Numbered from the stretch's first letter, positions 34,314-43,434 are shown. The stretch is 64,000 nucleotides of DNA from CAIKMD01 sp036501365 (GCA_036501365.1 DASYAL010000087.1:1-64000); one strand, 5' to 3'. Notes: generated by a model not told the origin, from the letters alone. Numbers and translations are program-made.

Positions 34314-35127
34314 GCTCGGCGTTCTCGCCGGCTCCGGCGAGTTGCCGCTGCGCTTGATCGAGGCCTGCCGCGCGCAGCATCGGCCGTATTTCGTGCTCGC
34401 TTTTTCCGGCTCCTGCGATCCCGCGGCGCTGGCGGGCGAGCCGCATACCTTCATGCGCCTCGGCGCCGGCGGCCAGGGGCTGAATCTGTTGCGCGAGAAC
34501 GGCGTCGAAGAGATCGTGCTCGCCGGCGGCGTCCGGCGGCCCTCGCTCGCCGAGCTGCGGCCCGATTGGCGCACGACCCGGTTCTTCCTGAAGGTCGGCT
34601 TTCGCGCGCTCACCGATTTCGGCGACGATGCGCTGTTCCGCGCCATCATCGCCGAGCTCGAGCATGAAGGCTTCCGCGTCGTCGGCGTCGACAGCATCCT
34701 CGCGAATCTCTTGGCGCCGGCGGGCACGCTCGGCCGCGTCGCGCCCGACGCCGCCGCCGATGCGGATATCCGCGCCGGCATTGCCGCGGCGCGCGGCCAT
34801 GGCGCCAAGGATCTGGGCCAGGCCGTGGTGGTGCGCCAAGGCGCGGTGGTCGATCGCGAGGACGCCGACGGCACCGACGCGCTGATCCGCCGCTGCGGCG
34901 CGCGCGGCGCCGGGCAGGGCGTGGTGCTGGTGAAGATGGCGAAGCCGGGCCAGGAGCGCCGCGCCGATCTGCCGGCGATCGGTGTCGCGACCGTCGCCGC
35001 GGTGGCGGCGGCCGGCATGCGCGGCATCGCCATCGAGGCCGGCGCCTGTCTTGTGCTCGATCGCGCGGCGGTCGCCGAGGCCGCCGACCGCGCCGGCATT
35101 TTCGTCACCGGTGTGAGCGCGCCGTGA
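34303..35127 (+). CDS. lpxI: UDP-2,3-diacylglucosamine pyrophosphatase LpxI
   Basis: 274 residues from ATG 34303. KLGVLAGSGELPLRLIEACR starts the family; GQGLNLLRENGVEEIVLAGGVRRPSL and later GQGVVLVKMAKPGQERRADLPAIGVATV are conserved LpxI blocks. LpxI replaces LpxH in alphaproteobacteria and hydrolyses UDP-diacylglucosamine to lipid X. The longer open frame upstream is a shadow of lpxA. Its TGA overlaps the GTG of lpxB. Confidence 0.95.
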   Translation: MAGKLGVLAGSGELPLRLIEACRAQHRPYFVLAFSGSCDPAALAGEPHTFMRLGAGGQGLNLLRENGVEEIVLAGGVRRPSLAELRPDWRTTRFFLKVGFRALTDFGDDALFRAIIAELEHEGFRVVGVDSILANLLAPAGTLGRVAPDAAADADIRAGIAAARGHGAKDLGQAVVVRQGAVVDREDADGTDALIRRCGARGAGQGVVLVKMAKPGQERRADLPAIGVATVAAVAAAGMRGIAIEAGACLVLDRAAVAEAADRAGIFVTGVSAP

Positions 35128-36314
35128 GCGATGCTATCGATCAAGGGGGGCCGCCGTTGATCTATCTCATTGCCGGCGAGCCTTCGGGCGATCTCCTCGG
35201 CGGCAAGCTGATGCAGGCGCTGAAAGAGCGCACCCAAGGCAATATCCGCTTCGCCGGCATCGGCGGCGAGACCATGGAGGCCGAGGGTCTGAAGAGTCGT
35301 GTCGCGCTGTCGGAGCTCGCGGTCATGGGCGTCGCCGAGGTGCTGCCGGCCGTGCGACGCATCTTTCGCCGCGTCGCCGAGACCGTTGCCGACATCCAGC
35401 GCGAGAAGCCGGCGGCGCTCGTGACCATCGACAGCTCGGGCTTCACCTGGCGCGTCGCGCAGCGGCTGCGCAAGGCCGGCAACACGCTGCCGATGATCCA
35501 TTACGTCGCGCCGATGGTCTGGGCGTGGCGCGGCGGACGCGCGCGCCGTGTCGCCCGCTGGTACGACCATCTGATGACGCTGCTGCCTTTCGAGCCGCCC
35601 TATTTCACCAAGGAGGGCCTCGCCAGCAGCCATGTCGGCCATCCGGTGGTCGAGAGCGGCGCCGATCGCGGCGACGGCGCCGGCTTTCGGCGGCGCCATG
35701 CAATCCCCGCGGACGCGCCGCTCTTGACCGTGTTGCCCGGCAGCCGGCGCGGCGAGGTGCGCAAGCTGTTGCCGATCTTCGACGCGACAATGCTGTTGCT
35801 CGCGCGGCGCTATCCGAGTTTGCGTATCGTCGTGCCGACGACCGCGAACGTCGCCGACGATGTGCTGCTCGCGGTCGAGACCTGGGCGGTGCGGAGCATC
35901 GTGCTGCGCGGCGCGGCCGAGAAACACGATGCCTTCGCCGCGAGCGATGTCGCGCTCGCCGCCTCGGGCACGGTGGCGCTGGAGCTGGCGATGGCGAAGC
36001 TGCCGGCGGTCATCGCCTATCGCATCAACAAACTGACGCACGCCTATGTCAGCCGCGCGGTGAAAGTCGACCACGCCAATCTCATCAATATCATCCTCGG
36101 CCGCGAGGCGGTGCCGGAATTCCTGCAATACGATTGCACGCCGGAGAAGCTCGCCGCCGCGGTCGGTCATCTCCTTGACGATCCGGCCGCGCGCGCGGCG
36201 CAAATCGAGGCTTGCCAGGAGGCGCTCCGGGTGCTGGGCTATGGCGGCGTGTCGCCGGCGATGCGCGCCGCCGACGAGGTGCTCGCGGTCATCGCGCGCA
36301 AGGCACGCCGCTAA
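35124..36314 (+). CDS. lpxB: Lipid A disaccharide synthase
   Basis: 396 residues from GTG 35124. IYLIAGEPSGDLLGGKLMQAL is the N-terminal signature; HYVAPMVWAWRGGRARRVARWYD, LTVLPGSRRGEVRKLLP and ASGTVALELAMAKLPAVIAYRIN are the family blocks. It condenses lipid X with UDP-diacylglucosamine at the inner membrane. It is the last gene of the lipid A run; glyoxalase follows 14 bp later. Confidence 0.96.
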   Translation: MSDAIDQGGPPLIYLIAGEPSGDLLGGKLMQALKERTQGNIRFAGIGGETMEAEGLKSRVALSELAVMGVAEVLPAVRRIFRRVAETVADIQREKPAALVTIDSSGFTWRVAQRLRKAGNTLPMIHYVAPMVWAWRGGRARRVARWYDHLMTLLPFEPPYFTKEGLASSHVGHPVVESGADRGDGAGFRRRHAIPADAPLLTVLPGSRRGEVRKLLPIFDATMLLLARRYPSLRIVVPTTANVADDVLLAVETWAVRSIVLRGAAEKHDAFAASDVALAASGTVALELAMAKLPAVIAYRINKLTHAYVSRAVKVDHANLINIILGREAVPEFLQYDCTPEKLAAAVGHLLDDPAARAAQIEACQEALRVLGYGGVSPAMRAADEVLAVIARKARR

Positions 36315-36328
36315 AGAGGAGGAAGACG

Positions 36329-36766
<438 letters not shown>

Positions 36767-37261
36767 CTAGCGCCGCGAGAACAGCGCGCGCTGCTCGATG
36801 CGGATGCGCCAGGCGAGCAGCAACGCGTTGAGCACGGAAAAGACGAGCGCGACGCTCGCCTCGCCGAAAGCGAGCGGCAGCACCGCGACCTCGGCGGCGA
36901 TCACCGCGTAATTCGGGTGGCGCAGGAAGCGATAAGGGCCGTGCTCCACCAGCGGCGCCTTCGATACGGTGATGATGCGCGTCGTCCAATAGCGACCGAG
37001 CGTCGCGATCACCCAATAGCGCGCGATTTGCAGCAGGAGATAGATCCCGATCCAGCCCCAAAGCGGCGGCGCGCCGGGGGTCGCGGCAAGATAGACCGCC
37101 GCCAGCCACAGCACATGCAGCCCGACGATCAGCGGATAATGGTCGCGCCCGCGTTCGTAACCGCCGTCGCGCAACAAGGCCTTGGTATGCCGGTGCGACA
37201 GCACCAGCTCGCCGACACGCTCGAGCGCGACGAGGCCGACGGTGAGCGCCGCCCAATCCAA
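36767..37261 (-). CDS. Isoprenylcysteine carboxyl methyltransferase-like membrane protein
   Basis: 164 residues from TTG 37261, which lies 3 bp after the TGA of the upstream polyketide synthase gene. Four to five hydrophobic helices are visible. RYWVIATLGRYWTTRIITVSKAPLVEHGPYRFLRHPNYAVI is the ICMT/phospholipid methyltransferase SAM-site signature. Paired with a type III polyketide synthase, it matches the BpsA-BpsB and SrsA-SrsB layout, where the ICMT protein O-methylates alkylpyrones or alkylresorcinols. Substrate and product here are inferred from that pairing. No ATG start is available. Confidence 0.82.
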   Translation of the reverse strand: MDWAALTVGLVALERVGELVLSHRHTKALLRDGGYERGRDHYPLIVGLHVLWLAAVYLAATPGAPPLWGWIGIYLLLQIARYWVIATLGRYWTTRIITVSKAPLVEHGPYRFLRHPNYAVIAAEVAVLPLAFGEASVALVFSVLNALLLAWRIRIEQRALFSRR

Positions 37262-37263
37262 GG

Positions 37264-38343
37264 TCAGGCGTCGATGAGTTGGAAGCCCGCGGTGAAGCCC
37301 GGGCCGAGCGCGGTCATCAGCATGCGGCCCTTGGCCCCGGCCTTGAGCGCGCGCTCGAGCACGAACAGCACCGTCGCCGCCGACATGTTGCCGTAGTCGC
37401 GCAAGGTTTCGCGGGCATAGCCGAGCGCGCCGGTCTCGAGGGCGAAGGCTTCTTCGAGCGCGTCGATCACTTTGGCGCCCCCGGGATGGCAGATGAAATA
37501 GCGGATGTCCGCGACGGAGAGGCGGTGGCGCGCGAGGAAATCCTCGGTCGCGGTCCGCAGATCGCGCTGCACCAGCGCCGGGATATCGCGCGAGAAGATC
37601 GCCTTGAGTCCGTCCTCGGCGACGTCCCAGCCCATGATGTCGAGCGAGTTCGGCCAGGTGAACTCGCCGCCTTCTCGGAGCGCCGGGCGGTCTTCGTTGC
37701 TCCCCTTGGCGCCCTCGCAGGCGAGAACCGCCGCCGCGGCGCCGTCGCCGAACAGGGCGGTTGCGACGAGGTTGCTCTTGGTGAAATCGCGGTGGCGGAA
37801 GCACAGCGCACAAAGCTCGACGACGATGAAGAGGATGCGCGCATCCGGCGCGGCCCGGGCGAGATCGGCGGCGCGCGATAAGCCCAAAACGCCGCCGGCG
37901 CAGCCGAGGCCGAAGATCGGCAGGCGCTTCACGTCGCTGCGCAAGGGTAGCCGGCCCATCAGCATCGCATCGAGGCTCGGCGTCGCGATGCCAGTGGTCG
38001 AGACCGTCACCACCGCGTCGATTTCTTCCGCTTTGAGCTCCGCCTGATCGAGTGCCTTGCGCGCCGCCTCCTCGATCAGCGCCAGCGCGTTTTCGAGATA
38101 GAGGCTGTTGCGGTCGGTCCAGCCATGCGGCTTCTCGTACCAGGTCACCGGCACGGTCGAATAGCGGCGGTCGATGCCGGCGTTGCCGAAGACCGCGATC
38201 ATGCGCTCGAGATCCGCGACGCCGGCCATGCCGAAGACGTGGCGCGCGGTCTCCGAGACCTGGTCCTGGCCGAGTACGTGTTTCGGGACGGCGGTGGCCA
38301 ATGATAATAAGCGGGGCGAGAGCAGGCGCGGCGGCGTCGTCAC
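37264..38343 (-). CDS. Type III polyketide synthase (chalcone synthase-like)
   Basis: 359 residues from GTG 38343. The thiolase-fold catalytic triad is visible: Cys148 in GLGCAGGVLGLSRA, His286 in FICHPGGAKV and Asn319 in YGNMSAAT. VELCALCFRHRD and ALGPGFTAGF are further family marks. Such enzymes extend a fatty acyl-CoA with malonyl-CoA to alkylpyrones or alkylresorcinols, phenolic lipids of the membrane. The coupled ICMT-like methyltransferase supports this role. It is divergent from the DUF502 gene. Confidence 0.9.
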   Translation of the reverse strand: MTTPPRLLSPRLLSLATAVPKHVLGQDQVSETARHVFGMAGVADLERMIAVFGNAGIDRRYSTVPVTWYEKPHGWTDRNSLYLENALALIEEAARKALDQAELKAEEIDAVVTVSTTGIATPSLDAMLMGRLPLRSDVKRLPIFGLGCAGGVLGLSRAADLARAAPDARILFIVVELCALCFRHRDFTKSNLVATALFGDGAAAAVLACEGAKGSNEDRPALREGGEFTWPNSLDIMGWDVAEDGLKAIFSRDIPALVQRDLRTATEDFLARHRLSVADIRYFICHPGGAKVIDALEEAFALETGALGYARETLRDYGNMSAATVLFVLERALKAGAKGRMLMTALGPGFTAGFQLIDA

Positions 38344-38472
38344 TGGCGGTGGTTTCCTGTCGCGGTTAGAGTGCGGGTAAAGGCGCAGTTGAGCGGCAAG
38401 CTAGACCCAAGGCGGCATCGAAGTACATCACATGTTCGAGCGTATATCGAAATTAAGGCGCGCGGGCTGATC

Positions 38473-39159
38473 ATGGCGCAATTCGAGAACGCCCCGCCGC
38501 CGCGCTGGCGCATCCGTCTCAACATCCGCGAGCATCTGCGGGCCTATTTCATTGCCGGCATCCTCGTCACCGGCCCGACGCTGCTGACACTCTATATCAT
38601 CTGGCTGTTCGTCACTTTCATCGATCGCTCGGTCGGCGCGCTCCTCCCGGCGCAACTCAATCCTCAGACCTATCTCCATGTTCCCGGGATCGGCCTCATC
38701 ATCGTCGTCGTCGGTCTCACCTTCATCGGCGCGCTGACCGCGGGCGTGCTCGGCCGCGTCTATCTGCGCATCAGCGAGCGCATCCTCGCCCGGATGCCGG
38801 TGGTGCGCGGCATCTATGCCGCGGTGAAGCAGATCTTCGAGACCGTGCTGGCGAAGCAGTCGAACAGCTTCCGTGAGGTGGTGCTGGTCGAATGGCCGCG
38901 CTCGGGGATGTGGACCATCGCCTTCGTCACCGCCGCGGTCGAGGGCGAGCTGAAGCGGCGCACCGGCGACGACACGATCGCCGTCTATGTGCCGACGACG
39001 CCCAACCCGACCTCGGGCTATCTCATGTTCGTGCCGCGCAAGGACGTGAAGACGCTCGACATGTCGGTCGAGGATGCGATCAAATACGTGATCTCGACCG
39101 GCATCGTTGCACCGTCCGAGGCGCTCGCCAAGACCACCGAGCCGGTGCCGACGCTCTGA
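38473..39159 (+). CDS. DUF502 inner-membrane protein
   Basis: 228 residues from ATG 38473. Two hydrophobic segments (LRAYFIAGILVTGPTLLTLYIIWLFVTFI and GIGLIIVVVGLTFIGALTAGVL) precede the DUF502 core ILARMPVVRGIYAAVKQIFETV and VPTTPNPTSGYLMFVPRKDV. The family is universal in alphaproteobacteria, often near recG, and its function is unknown. The longer frame from 38371 adds a lead with no membrane features. It ends 4 bp from the convergent binding-protein gene. Confidence 0.9.
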   Translation: MAQFENAPPPRWRIRLNIREHLRAYFIAGILVTGPTLLTLYIIWLFVTFIDRSVGALLPAQLNPQTYLHVPGIGLIIVVVGLTFIGALTAGVLGRVYLRISERILARMPVVRGIYAAVKQIFETVLAKQSNSFREVVLVEWPRSGMWTIAFVTAAVEGELKRRTGDDTIAVYVPTTPNPTSGYLMFVPRKDVKTLDMSVEDAIKYVISTGIVAPSEALAKTTEPVPTL

Positions 39160-39163
39160 GCGG

Positions 39164-40234
39164 CTATTTCTCGGGCATCAGGATCGCGTAGCGCCTGTCG
39201 ACGATCGCTTGCGGGTCCACCTCGGCCTTCATCAGGCGCTGCGCGCGGTACCAGGCGATCTGATGGGCGAGGTCCGACATGACGACGCGGCCATCGGCGT
39301 CGAGATAGGGCACGGCGCGATCGATCAGCGGCGCCGGGATGCCGGTGAATTTCGCCAAGAGATCGAGCATCGCCGGCGTCGCGTCGTTGTCCTGGCGCTT
39401 GTCGTCCTTGCCGGCGAAGGCGTCGTGATAATCGCGCGAGCCGTGGCGATAGGCGGCGAGGAAGCGCCGCACGAGATCGCCGTCGCCGTCGGCATGCTTG
39501 GCCGAGGTGAAGGCGACCGCGCCCATCCAGCCGGGCACGAGGTCGCTCGCCCAGCCGAGCCGCTTGATGGTGCCGCGATCGAGCAGCGGCAAGACTGGTG
39601 TCGCCGGCAGCACCGCCGTATCGATATTGCTGCCGGACAGCGCGGTGATGACGTTCGGGATCGTGAACAGCGGCCGCACCGCGACGTCGCTCATCGGGAA
39701 GCGATCCTTTTCCGCAAGAAGCCCGAGCGTGTATTGCAGGCTGGTGCCGATCTGCGTTACCGCGAAACTGTGGCCGGGCAGGGCATGGGCCGAGGTGAGG
39801 CCCGCGTCGTAGGCTTTGACCGAGCCGAGGAAGACGAGGTTGTAGAAGCCCGGCTGCTCGATCGCCGAGGAGGCGAGCACGCGGATGTGGCCTTGCGCCG
39901 CGAGGGTGTAGAACGCCGCGCCCAATCCGGAGACGCCGAAATCGACATCGCCCGAGGCGAGCGCCACCGCCATCGGCTCGGCGCTCTCGAAATAGACCAT
40001 CTCGGCGTCGAGGCCTTGTGCCTTGAAGTAGCCGCGCTCGATGGCGATCGGCACCGAGGGGTAGGAGAGCAGCTTGGTCAGCGCGATCTTGATCCCCTCT
40101 GCGCTGGCGGGGGCAGGGCTGATGAACGCCGTCATTGCGAGGAGCGCAGCGACGAAGCAATCCAGAAAAACGCGAGTGACGGGATTGCTTCGCTTCGCTC
40201 GCAATGACGCTTGAGGATATGCCACGGCGTTCAC
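39164..40234 (-). CDS. NitT/TauT-family substrate-binding protein, tandem paralogue 1, with repeat-derived signal peptide
   Basis: 356 residues from GTG 40234. The mature core EGIKIALTKLLSYPSVPIAIERGYFKAQGLDAEMVYF, VDFGVSGLGAAFYTLAAQG and GHSFAVTQIGTSLQYTLGLL is of the SsuA-like PBP2 type. The signal peptide is unusual: SLRAKRSNP, RVFLDCFVAALLAMT and then AFISPAPASA. Its first two thirds are encoded by a complete family A palindrome (40131-40208), normally intergenic. Without that segment no hydrophobic export signal remains. No ABC membrane genes adjoin. Nearly the same protein is encoded twice more downstream of 40245. Confidence 0.85.
   Translation of the reverse strand: MNAVAYPQASLRAKRSNPVTRVFLDCFVAALLAMTAFISPAPASAEGIKIALTKLLSYPSVPIAIERGYFKAQGLDAEMVYFESAEPMAVALASGDVDFGVSGLGAAFYTLAAQGHIRVLASSAIEQPGFYNLVFLGSVKAYDAGLTSAHALPGHSFAVTQIGTSLQYTLGLLAEKDRFPMSDVAVRPLFTIPNVITALSGSNIDTAVLPATPVLPLLDRGTIKRLGWASDLVPGWMGAVAFTSAKHADGDGDLVRRFLAAYRHGSRDYHDAFAGKDDKRQDNDATPAMLDLLAKFTGIPAPLIDRAVPYLDADGRVVMSDLAHQIAWYRAQRLMKAEVDPQAIVDRRYAILMPEK
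40131..40208. repeat. Family A palindrome inside a coding sequence
   Basis: GTCATTGCGAGGAGCGCAGC and GACGAAGCAATCC at the left mirror GGGATTGCTTCGC and TTCGCTCGCAATGAC at the right. It lies wholly within the 5' end of the binding-protein gene and encodes most of its signal peptide. Its other copies in this window are intergenic. Confidence 0.9.
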
Positions 40235-40244
40235 CTGCCCGGCG

Positions 40245-41306
40245 TTATTTCCCCGCCACTTTGGTCAGCGCGTAACGGCTGTCGATGAGCTGCTTGACGT
40301 CGATCTCGCCTTTCAAGAGGCCTTGCGACTTGTACCAGGCGATCTGGTCGGCGACGCTCGAAGCGTCGATGCGGCCTTCGGGATCGACATAGGGGATCGC
40401 CTTGTCGATCTGGTCCGGGGCGATGGCGGTGAATTTCGACATGATGTCGAGGATCTCGGGCGCGGTCGGCCCATCCTGGCGCTTGCCGCCGGCGGACATG
40501 AAGGCCGCAGCGAAATCATGCACGCTATGGCGATAGGCGGTGAGGAACTTCTTCACCGTATCGCCGTGCTCGTTCGCCTCCTTGGTCGAGGTGAAGGTGG
40601 CGCTGCCGGTGAGGTTGGGAGCGACATCCGCCACCCAGCTCAACAGCCGGAACTCGCCCTTCTGGATCGGGCCGAGGATCGGGCCGCTCGGCATCACCGC
40701 GGCATCGACCGTGCCGCCCGACAGCGCGGCGATGACGTTGGTGTTGGACTGCAGCGGCTTCACGGTGACGTCGTTCATGGCAAAGCCGTAGCGCTTGGCC
40801 GCGCCGCCGATCGCATAATGAAGGCTGGTGCCGACCTGCGTGACGGCGATCGAGTGGCCTTTGAGACCGGCGACGGTCTTGAGCCCGGCATCCCAGGCCT
40901 TGTTCGAGACGACGTAAGCGAGGTTGTAGAAGCCCGGCGCATCGCCGCCCGAGGAAGCGATCAGGCGAAGCTGCCCGCCGGCGGCGAGGGTGTAGAAGCC
41001 CGCCGACATGCCGGCGGTGCCGAATTGCACATCGCCCGAAGCGACCGCGACCGCGATCGGCTGCGCGGAATCGAAGAACACCAGCTCGGGCTCGATTCCC
41101 TGGTCCTTGAAATAGCCCTTGGCCTCGGCGATCGGCACGCCGGGATAGCCGATCAGCTTCGAGATGCCGATCTTGATCGCTTCGGCGTGGGAACTCCCGG
41201 TTATCGCACAGGAGAACAGGATAACTGCAGCGAGAAAGAAACGTTGCAAGACTATCGCGCGTCCTTCGACGTCGCACGGGATAAGGAAAATCGTGCGGGG
41301 CATCAT
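40245..41306 (-). CDS. NitT/TauT-family substrate-binding protein, tandem paralogue 2
   Basis: 353 residues. ATG 41306 (or 41303) has CTGGAG 6-7 nt upstream. The N-terminus MMPRTIFLIPCDVEGR followed by AIVLQRFFLAAVILFSCAITGSSHAEA serves as signal peptide, but the first 20 residues and the start codon come from a family B element. The mature core IKIGISKLIGYPGVPIAEAKGYFKDQGIEPELVFFDSAQPIAV closely matches its two neighbours. TTG 41254 could be the ancestral start. It shares the GHSIAVTQVGTSLHY motif. Ligand unknown; no permease nearby. Confidence 0.85.
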   Translation of the reverse strand: MMPRTIFLIPCDVEGRAIVLQRFFLAAVILFSCAITGSSHAEAIKIGISKLIGYPGVPIAEAKGYFKDQGIEPELVFFDSAQPIAVAVASGDVQFGTAGMSAGFYTLAAGGQLRLIASSGGDAPGFYNLAYVVSNKAWDAGLKTVAGLKGHSIAVTQVGTSLHYAIGGAAKRYGFAMNDVTVKPLQSNTNVIAALSGGTVDAAVMPSGPILGPIQKGEFRLLSWVADVAPNLTGSATFTSTKEANEHGDTVKKFLTAYRHSVHDFAAAFMSAGGKRQDGPTAPEILDIMSKFTAIAPDQIDKAIPYVDPEGRIDASSVADQIAWYKSQGLLKGEIDVKQLIDSRYALTKVAGK

Positions 41307-41409
41307 CCAATCTCCAGTTCGATGGCGTTAAAGCTCTACCTCATCCTGAGCGGAGCCTGAAGCTCAGCGAAGGGGCGGGCGTGGTCGCCCTTCGCCAGGC
41401 TCAGGAGAC
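41245..41409. repeat. Family B doublet overlapping a gene start
   Basis: A left half (GCGTCCTTCGACGTCGC, then GGATAAGG), a spacer of about 50 bp holding the ATG of the binding-protein gene, and a right palindrome from CCTCATCCTGAGCGG to CCAGGCTCAGGAG. The order matches the doublets at 45542-45680 and 53996-54120. Confidence 0.65.
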
Positions 41410-41429
41410 GCAGGAAGTCTCTCTCGTCG

Positions 41430-42443
41430 TCAATGCTGCGCCGGCATCGGGATGATGTAGCGCTTGTCGATCAGCGTCTCGGCATCGACCGGCGTCTTGA
41501 TCAGCCCTTGCGACCTGTACCAGGCGATCTGCGCCTTGATCTCCTTCACATCGATGCGGCCCTCGGGATCGACATAGGGCGTGGCGCGCTCGATCTGGTC
41601 TTTGGAGGCGCCGGTGAATTTTACCATAAGGTCGAGCATCGCCGGCGCGCTGGCCTGGTCCTGGCGCTTGCCGTTCGCATCGGTGAAGGCGTCGTGGAAA
41701 TCCTTCATGCCGTGGCGATAGGCGACGAGGAAGCGCTTCACCAGATCGCTGCGGTCGTTCGCGGTCTTGGTGCCGGTATAGGCGGCGCTTCCGGTATTGC
41801 CGGGCACATCATCGCCGACCCAGGACAGCGCCTTCACCTCGTTCTTCGCGATCAACGTCAGCGCCGGCGTCGCCGGGAGGATGCCGGCATCGATCGTGCC
41901 GCCGGTCAGCGCCGAGATGACGTTGGTGTTCGATTGCAGCGGCTTGATATCGATGCGCTTGAAGTCGACGCCGAATTTCTGGGCGATGCGGCCGAGATTG
42001 AGCTCGAGGCTGGTGCCGAGCTGGGTCACCGCGACCGAATGGCCGGCGAGGTCTTTCGGCGACGTGAGTCCGGCGGCGTAGGATTTGAGCGAGCCCAAGA
42101 GGACGAGGTTGTAGAAGCCGGGCTCTTCGTAGCCCGAGGCCGCGATCATGCGGAGCTGGCCTTGGCCGGCGAGGGTGTAGAACGCGGCGGAGAGGCCCGA
42201 GACGCCGAAATCGACGCTGCCGGAGGCGACCGCAACCGCGATCGGCTGCGCGGAATCGAAATAGACCATCTCGGCGTCGATGCCCTGATCCTTGAAATAG
42301 CCGCGGTCGATGGCGATCGGCACCGCAGGATAGGACAGCAGTTTCGAGATGCCGACCTTGATCGATTCCGCCTGCGCCGGCGCGGCGAGCGCTAGCGCGG
42401 CGAGGGCACCGAGAAGAGCGGTGCGAAGGGTGGACGTTTTCAT
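41430..42443 (-). CDS. NitT/TauT-family substrate-binding protein, tandem paralogue 3
   Basis: 337 residues from ATG 42443. MKTSTLRTALLGALAALALAAPAQAE is an ordinary signal peptide, unlike those of its two sisters. The core IKVGISKLLSYPAVPIAIDRGYFKDQGIDAEMVYFDSAQPIAV and the AYRHGMKDFHDAF block are almost shared with paralogues 1 and 2. It is upstream of them on the same strand and divergent from the lactonase gene, so it is probably the founder copy. Frame upstream of 42443 is spurious. Confidence 0.88.
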   Translation of the reverse strand: MKTSTLRTALLGALAALALAAPAQAESIKVGISKLLSYPAVPIAIDRGYFKDQGIDAEMVYFDSAQPIAVAVASGSVDFGVSGLSAAFYTLAGQGQLRMIAASGYEEPGFYNLVLLGSLKSYAAGLTSPKDLAGHSVAVTQLGTSLELNLGRIAQKFGVDFKRIDIKPLQSNTNVISALTGGTIDAGILPATPALTLIAKNEVKALSWVGDDVPGNTGSAAYTGTKTANDRSDLVKRFLVAYRHGMKDFHDAFTDANGKRQDQASAPAMLDLMVKFTGASKDQIERATPYVDPEGRIDVKEIKAQIAWYRSQGLIKTPVDAETLIDKRYIIPMPAQH

Positions 42444-42606
42444 TGGTTCTTTCCTCTCGTTTCTCTCGTTTCTGGCGGCGAGATCGGTTGGTTTCTTCGG
42501 CGCGGCGCGGAGTATAGAGGCCATGACGCGCGGTTGCACTTGGCGCGCGGGACTTTCGCGCGATCGTCGTTGACAGCATCGCCGCGACAGGACAAAGCAT
42601 GACGCC

Positions 42607-43434
42607 ATGACCGCCGCCGCCGCGCCACGCTCCCCTTGCTTCGCGATGCCCGCGGGCGCGACCGATTGCCATTTCCATGTCTACGACAACGATCCGCGTT
42701 TCCCGGCCCATAAAATGGATATGGCGCTGGCGCTGCATCGCCGGCTCGGCATCGGTCGCGGCATCCTTGTCCAGGCGCTGCCGGAAAGCCGCGCGGTCAG
42801 CTTGCAGGGACTCGCGCTCGCGGGACCGAATTACCGCGCCATCACGCCGATCCTCGAAGTGCCGTCGGAAAAAGAGATTGCCGCGCTGCATGAGGCCGGA
42901 TTCCGCGGCGTGCGTTTCGGCTTCACGCAGGGGCGGCACGGCGCCCCGCCCGATATTGCGACGATGCGCGCGACGGTCGAGCGCATCGCTCCCCTCGGCT
43001 GGCATAGCGATTTCTTTTTCGGCAGCGCGCAGGGGCTGATCGACATGGCCGATTTCCTGCGCGCGCTCCCGGTGCCGTTCGTCGTCGATGCGATGGGGCG
43101 GATCGATGTTGGGCAGGGGCTCGAACAGCCGGGATTTCTGGCGTTGCTCGATCTGGTGCGGCGCGATCATGGCTGGGTGAAGCTCGCCGGCAGCGATCGT
43201 CACACCGAGGCCGGCCCGCCTTATCACGAGGCGCTGCCTTTCGCGCGGGCGCTGATCGCGGCGGCGCCCGATCGCGTGATCTGGGGCACCGATTGGCCGC
43301 ATCCCAACAATCCGTGGAATCCGGACGACGTCGATCTGGTCGATCTCATCCCCCTGATGACGCCCGATCCGGGGCAACAACGTAAGCTGCTGGTCGACAA
43401 TCCGGCGCGGCTCGTCGGCTTTGCGCCGGCCTAG
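42607..43434 (+). CDS. Amidohydrolase-superfamily lactonase (LigI, 2-pyrone-4,6-dicarboxylate hydrolase type)
   Basis: 275 residues, cytoplasmic. The N-terminal metal-type motif ATDCHFHVYDNDPRFP, then RGILVQALP, GFRGVRFGF and WHSDFFF, and finally RVIWGTDWPHPN near residue 225 give the LigI/COG3618 pattern. LigI opens the pyrone ring in protocatechuate 4,5-cleavage. The substrate here may differ, but it fits an aromatic-acid context with the divergent binding proteins. Its stop TAG and the recG stop share the palindrome CTAG. Confidence 0.82.
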   Translation: MTAAAAPRSPCFAMPAGATDCHFHVYDNDPRFPAHKMDMALALHRRLGIGRGILVQALPESRAVSLQGLALAGPNYRAITPILEVPSEKEIAALHEAGFRGVRFGFTQGRHGAPPDIATMRATVERIAPLGWHSDFFFGSAQGLIDMADFLRALPVPFVVDAMGRIDVGQGLEQPGFLALLDLVRRDHGWVKLAGSDRHTEAGPPYHEALPFARALIAAAPDRVIWGTDWPHPNNPWNPDDVDLVDLIPLMTPDPGQQRKLLVDNPARLVGFAPA

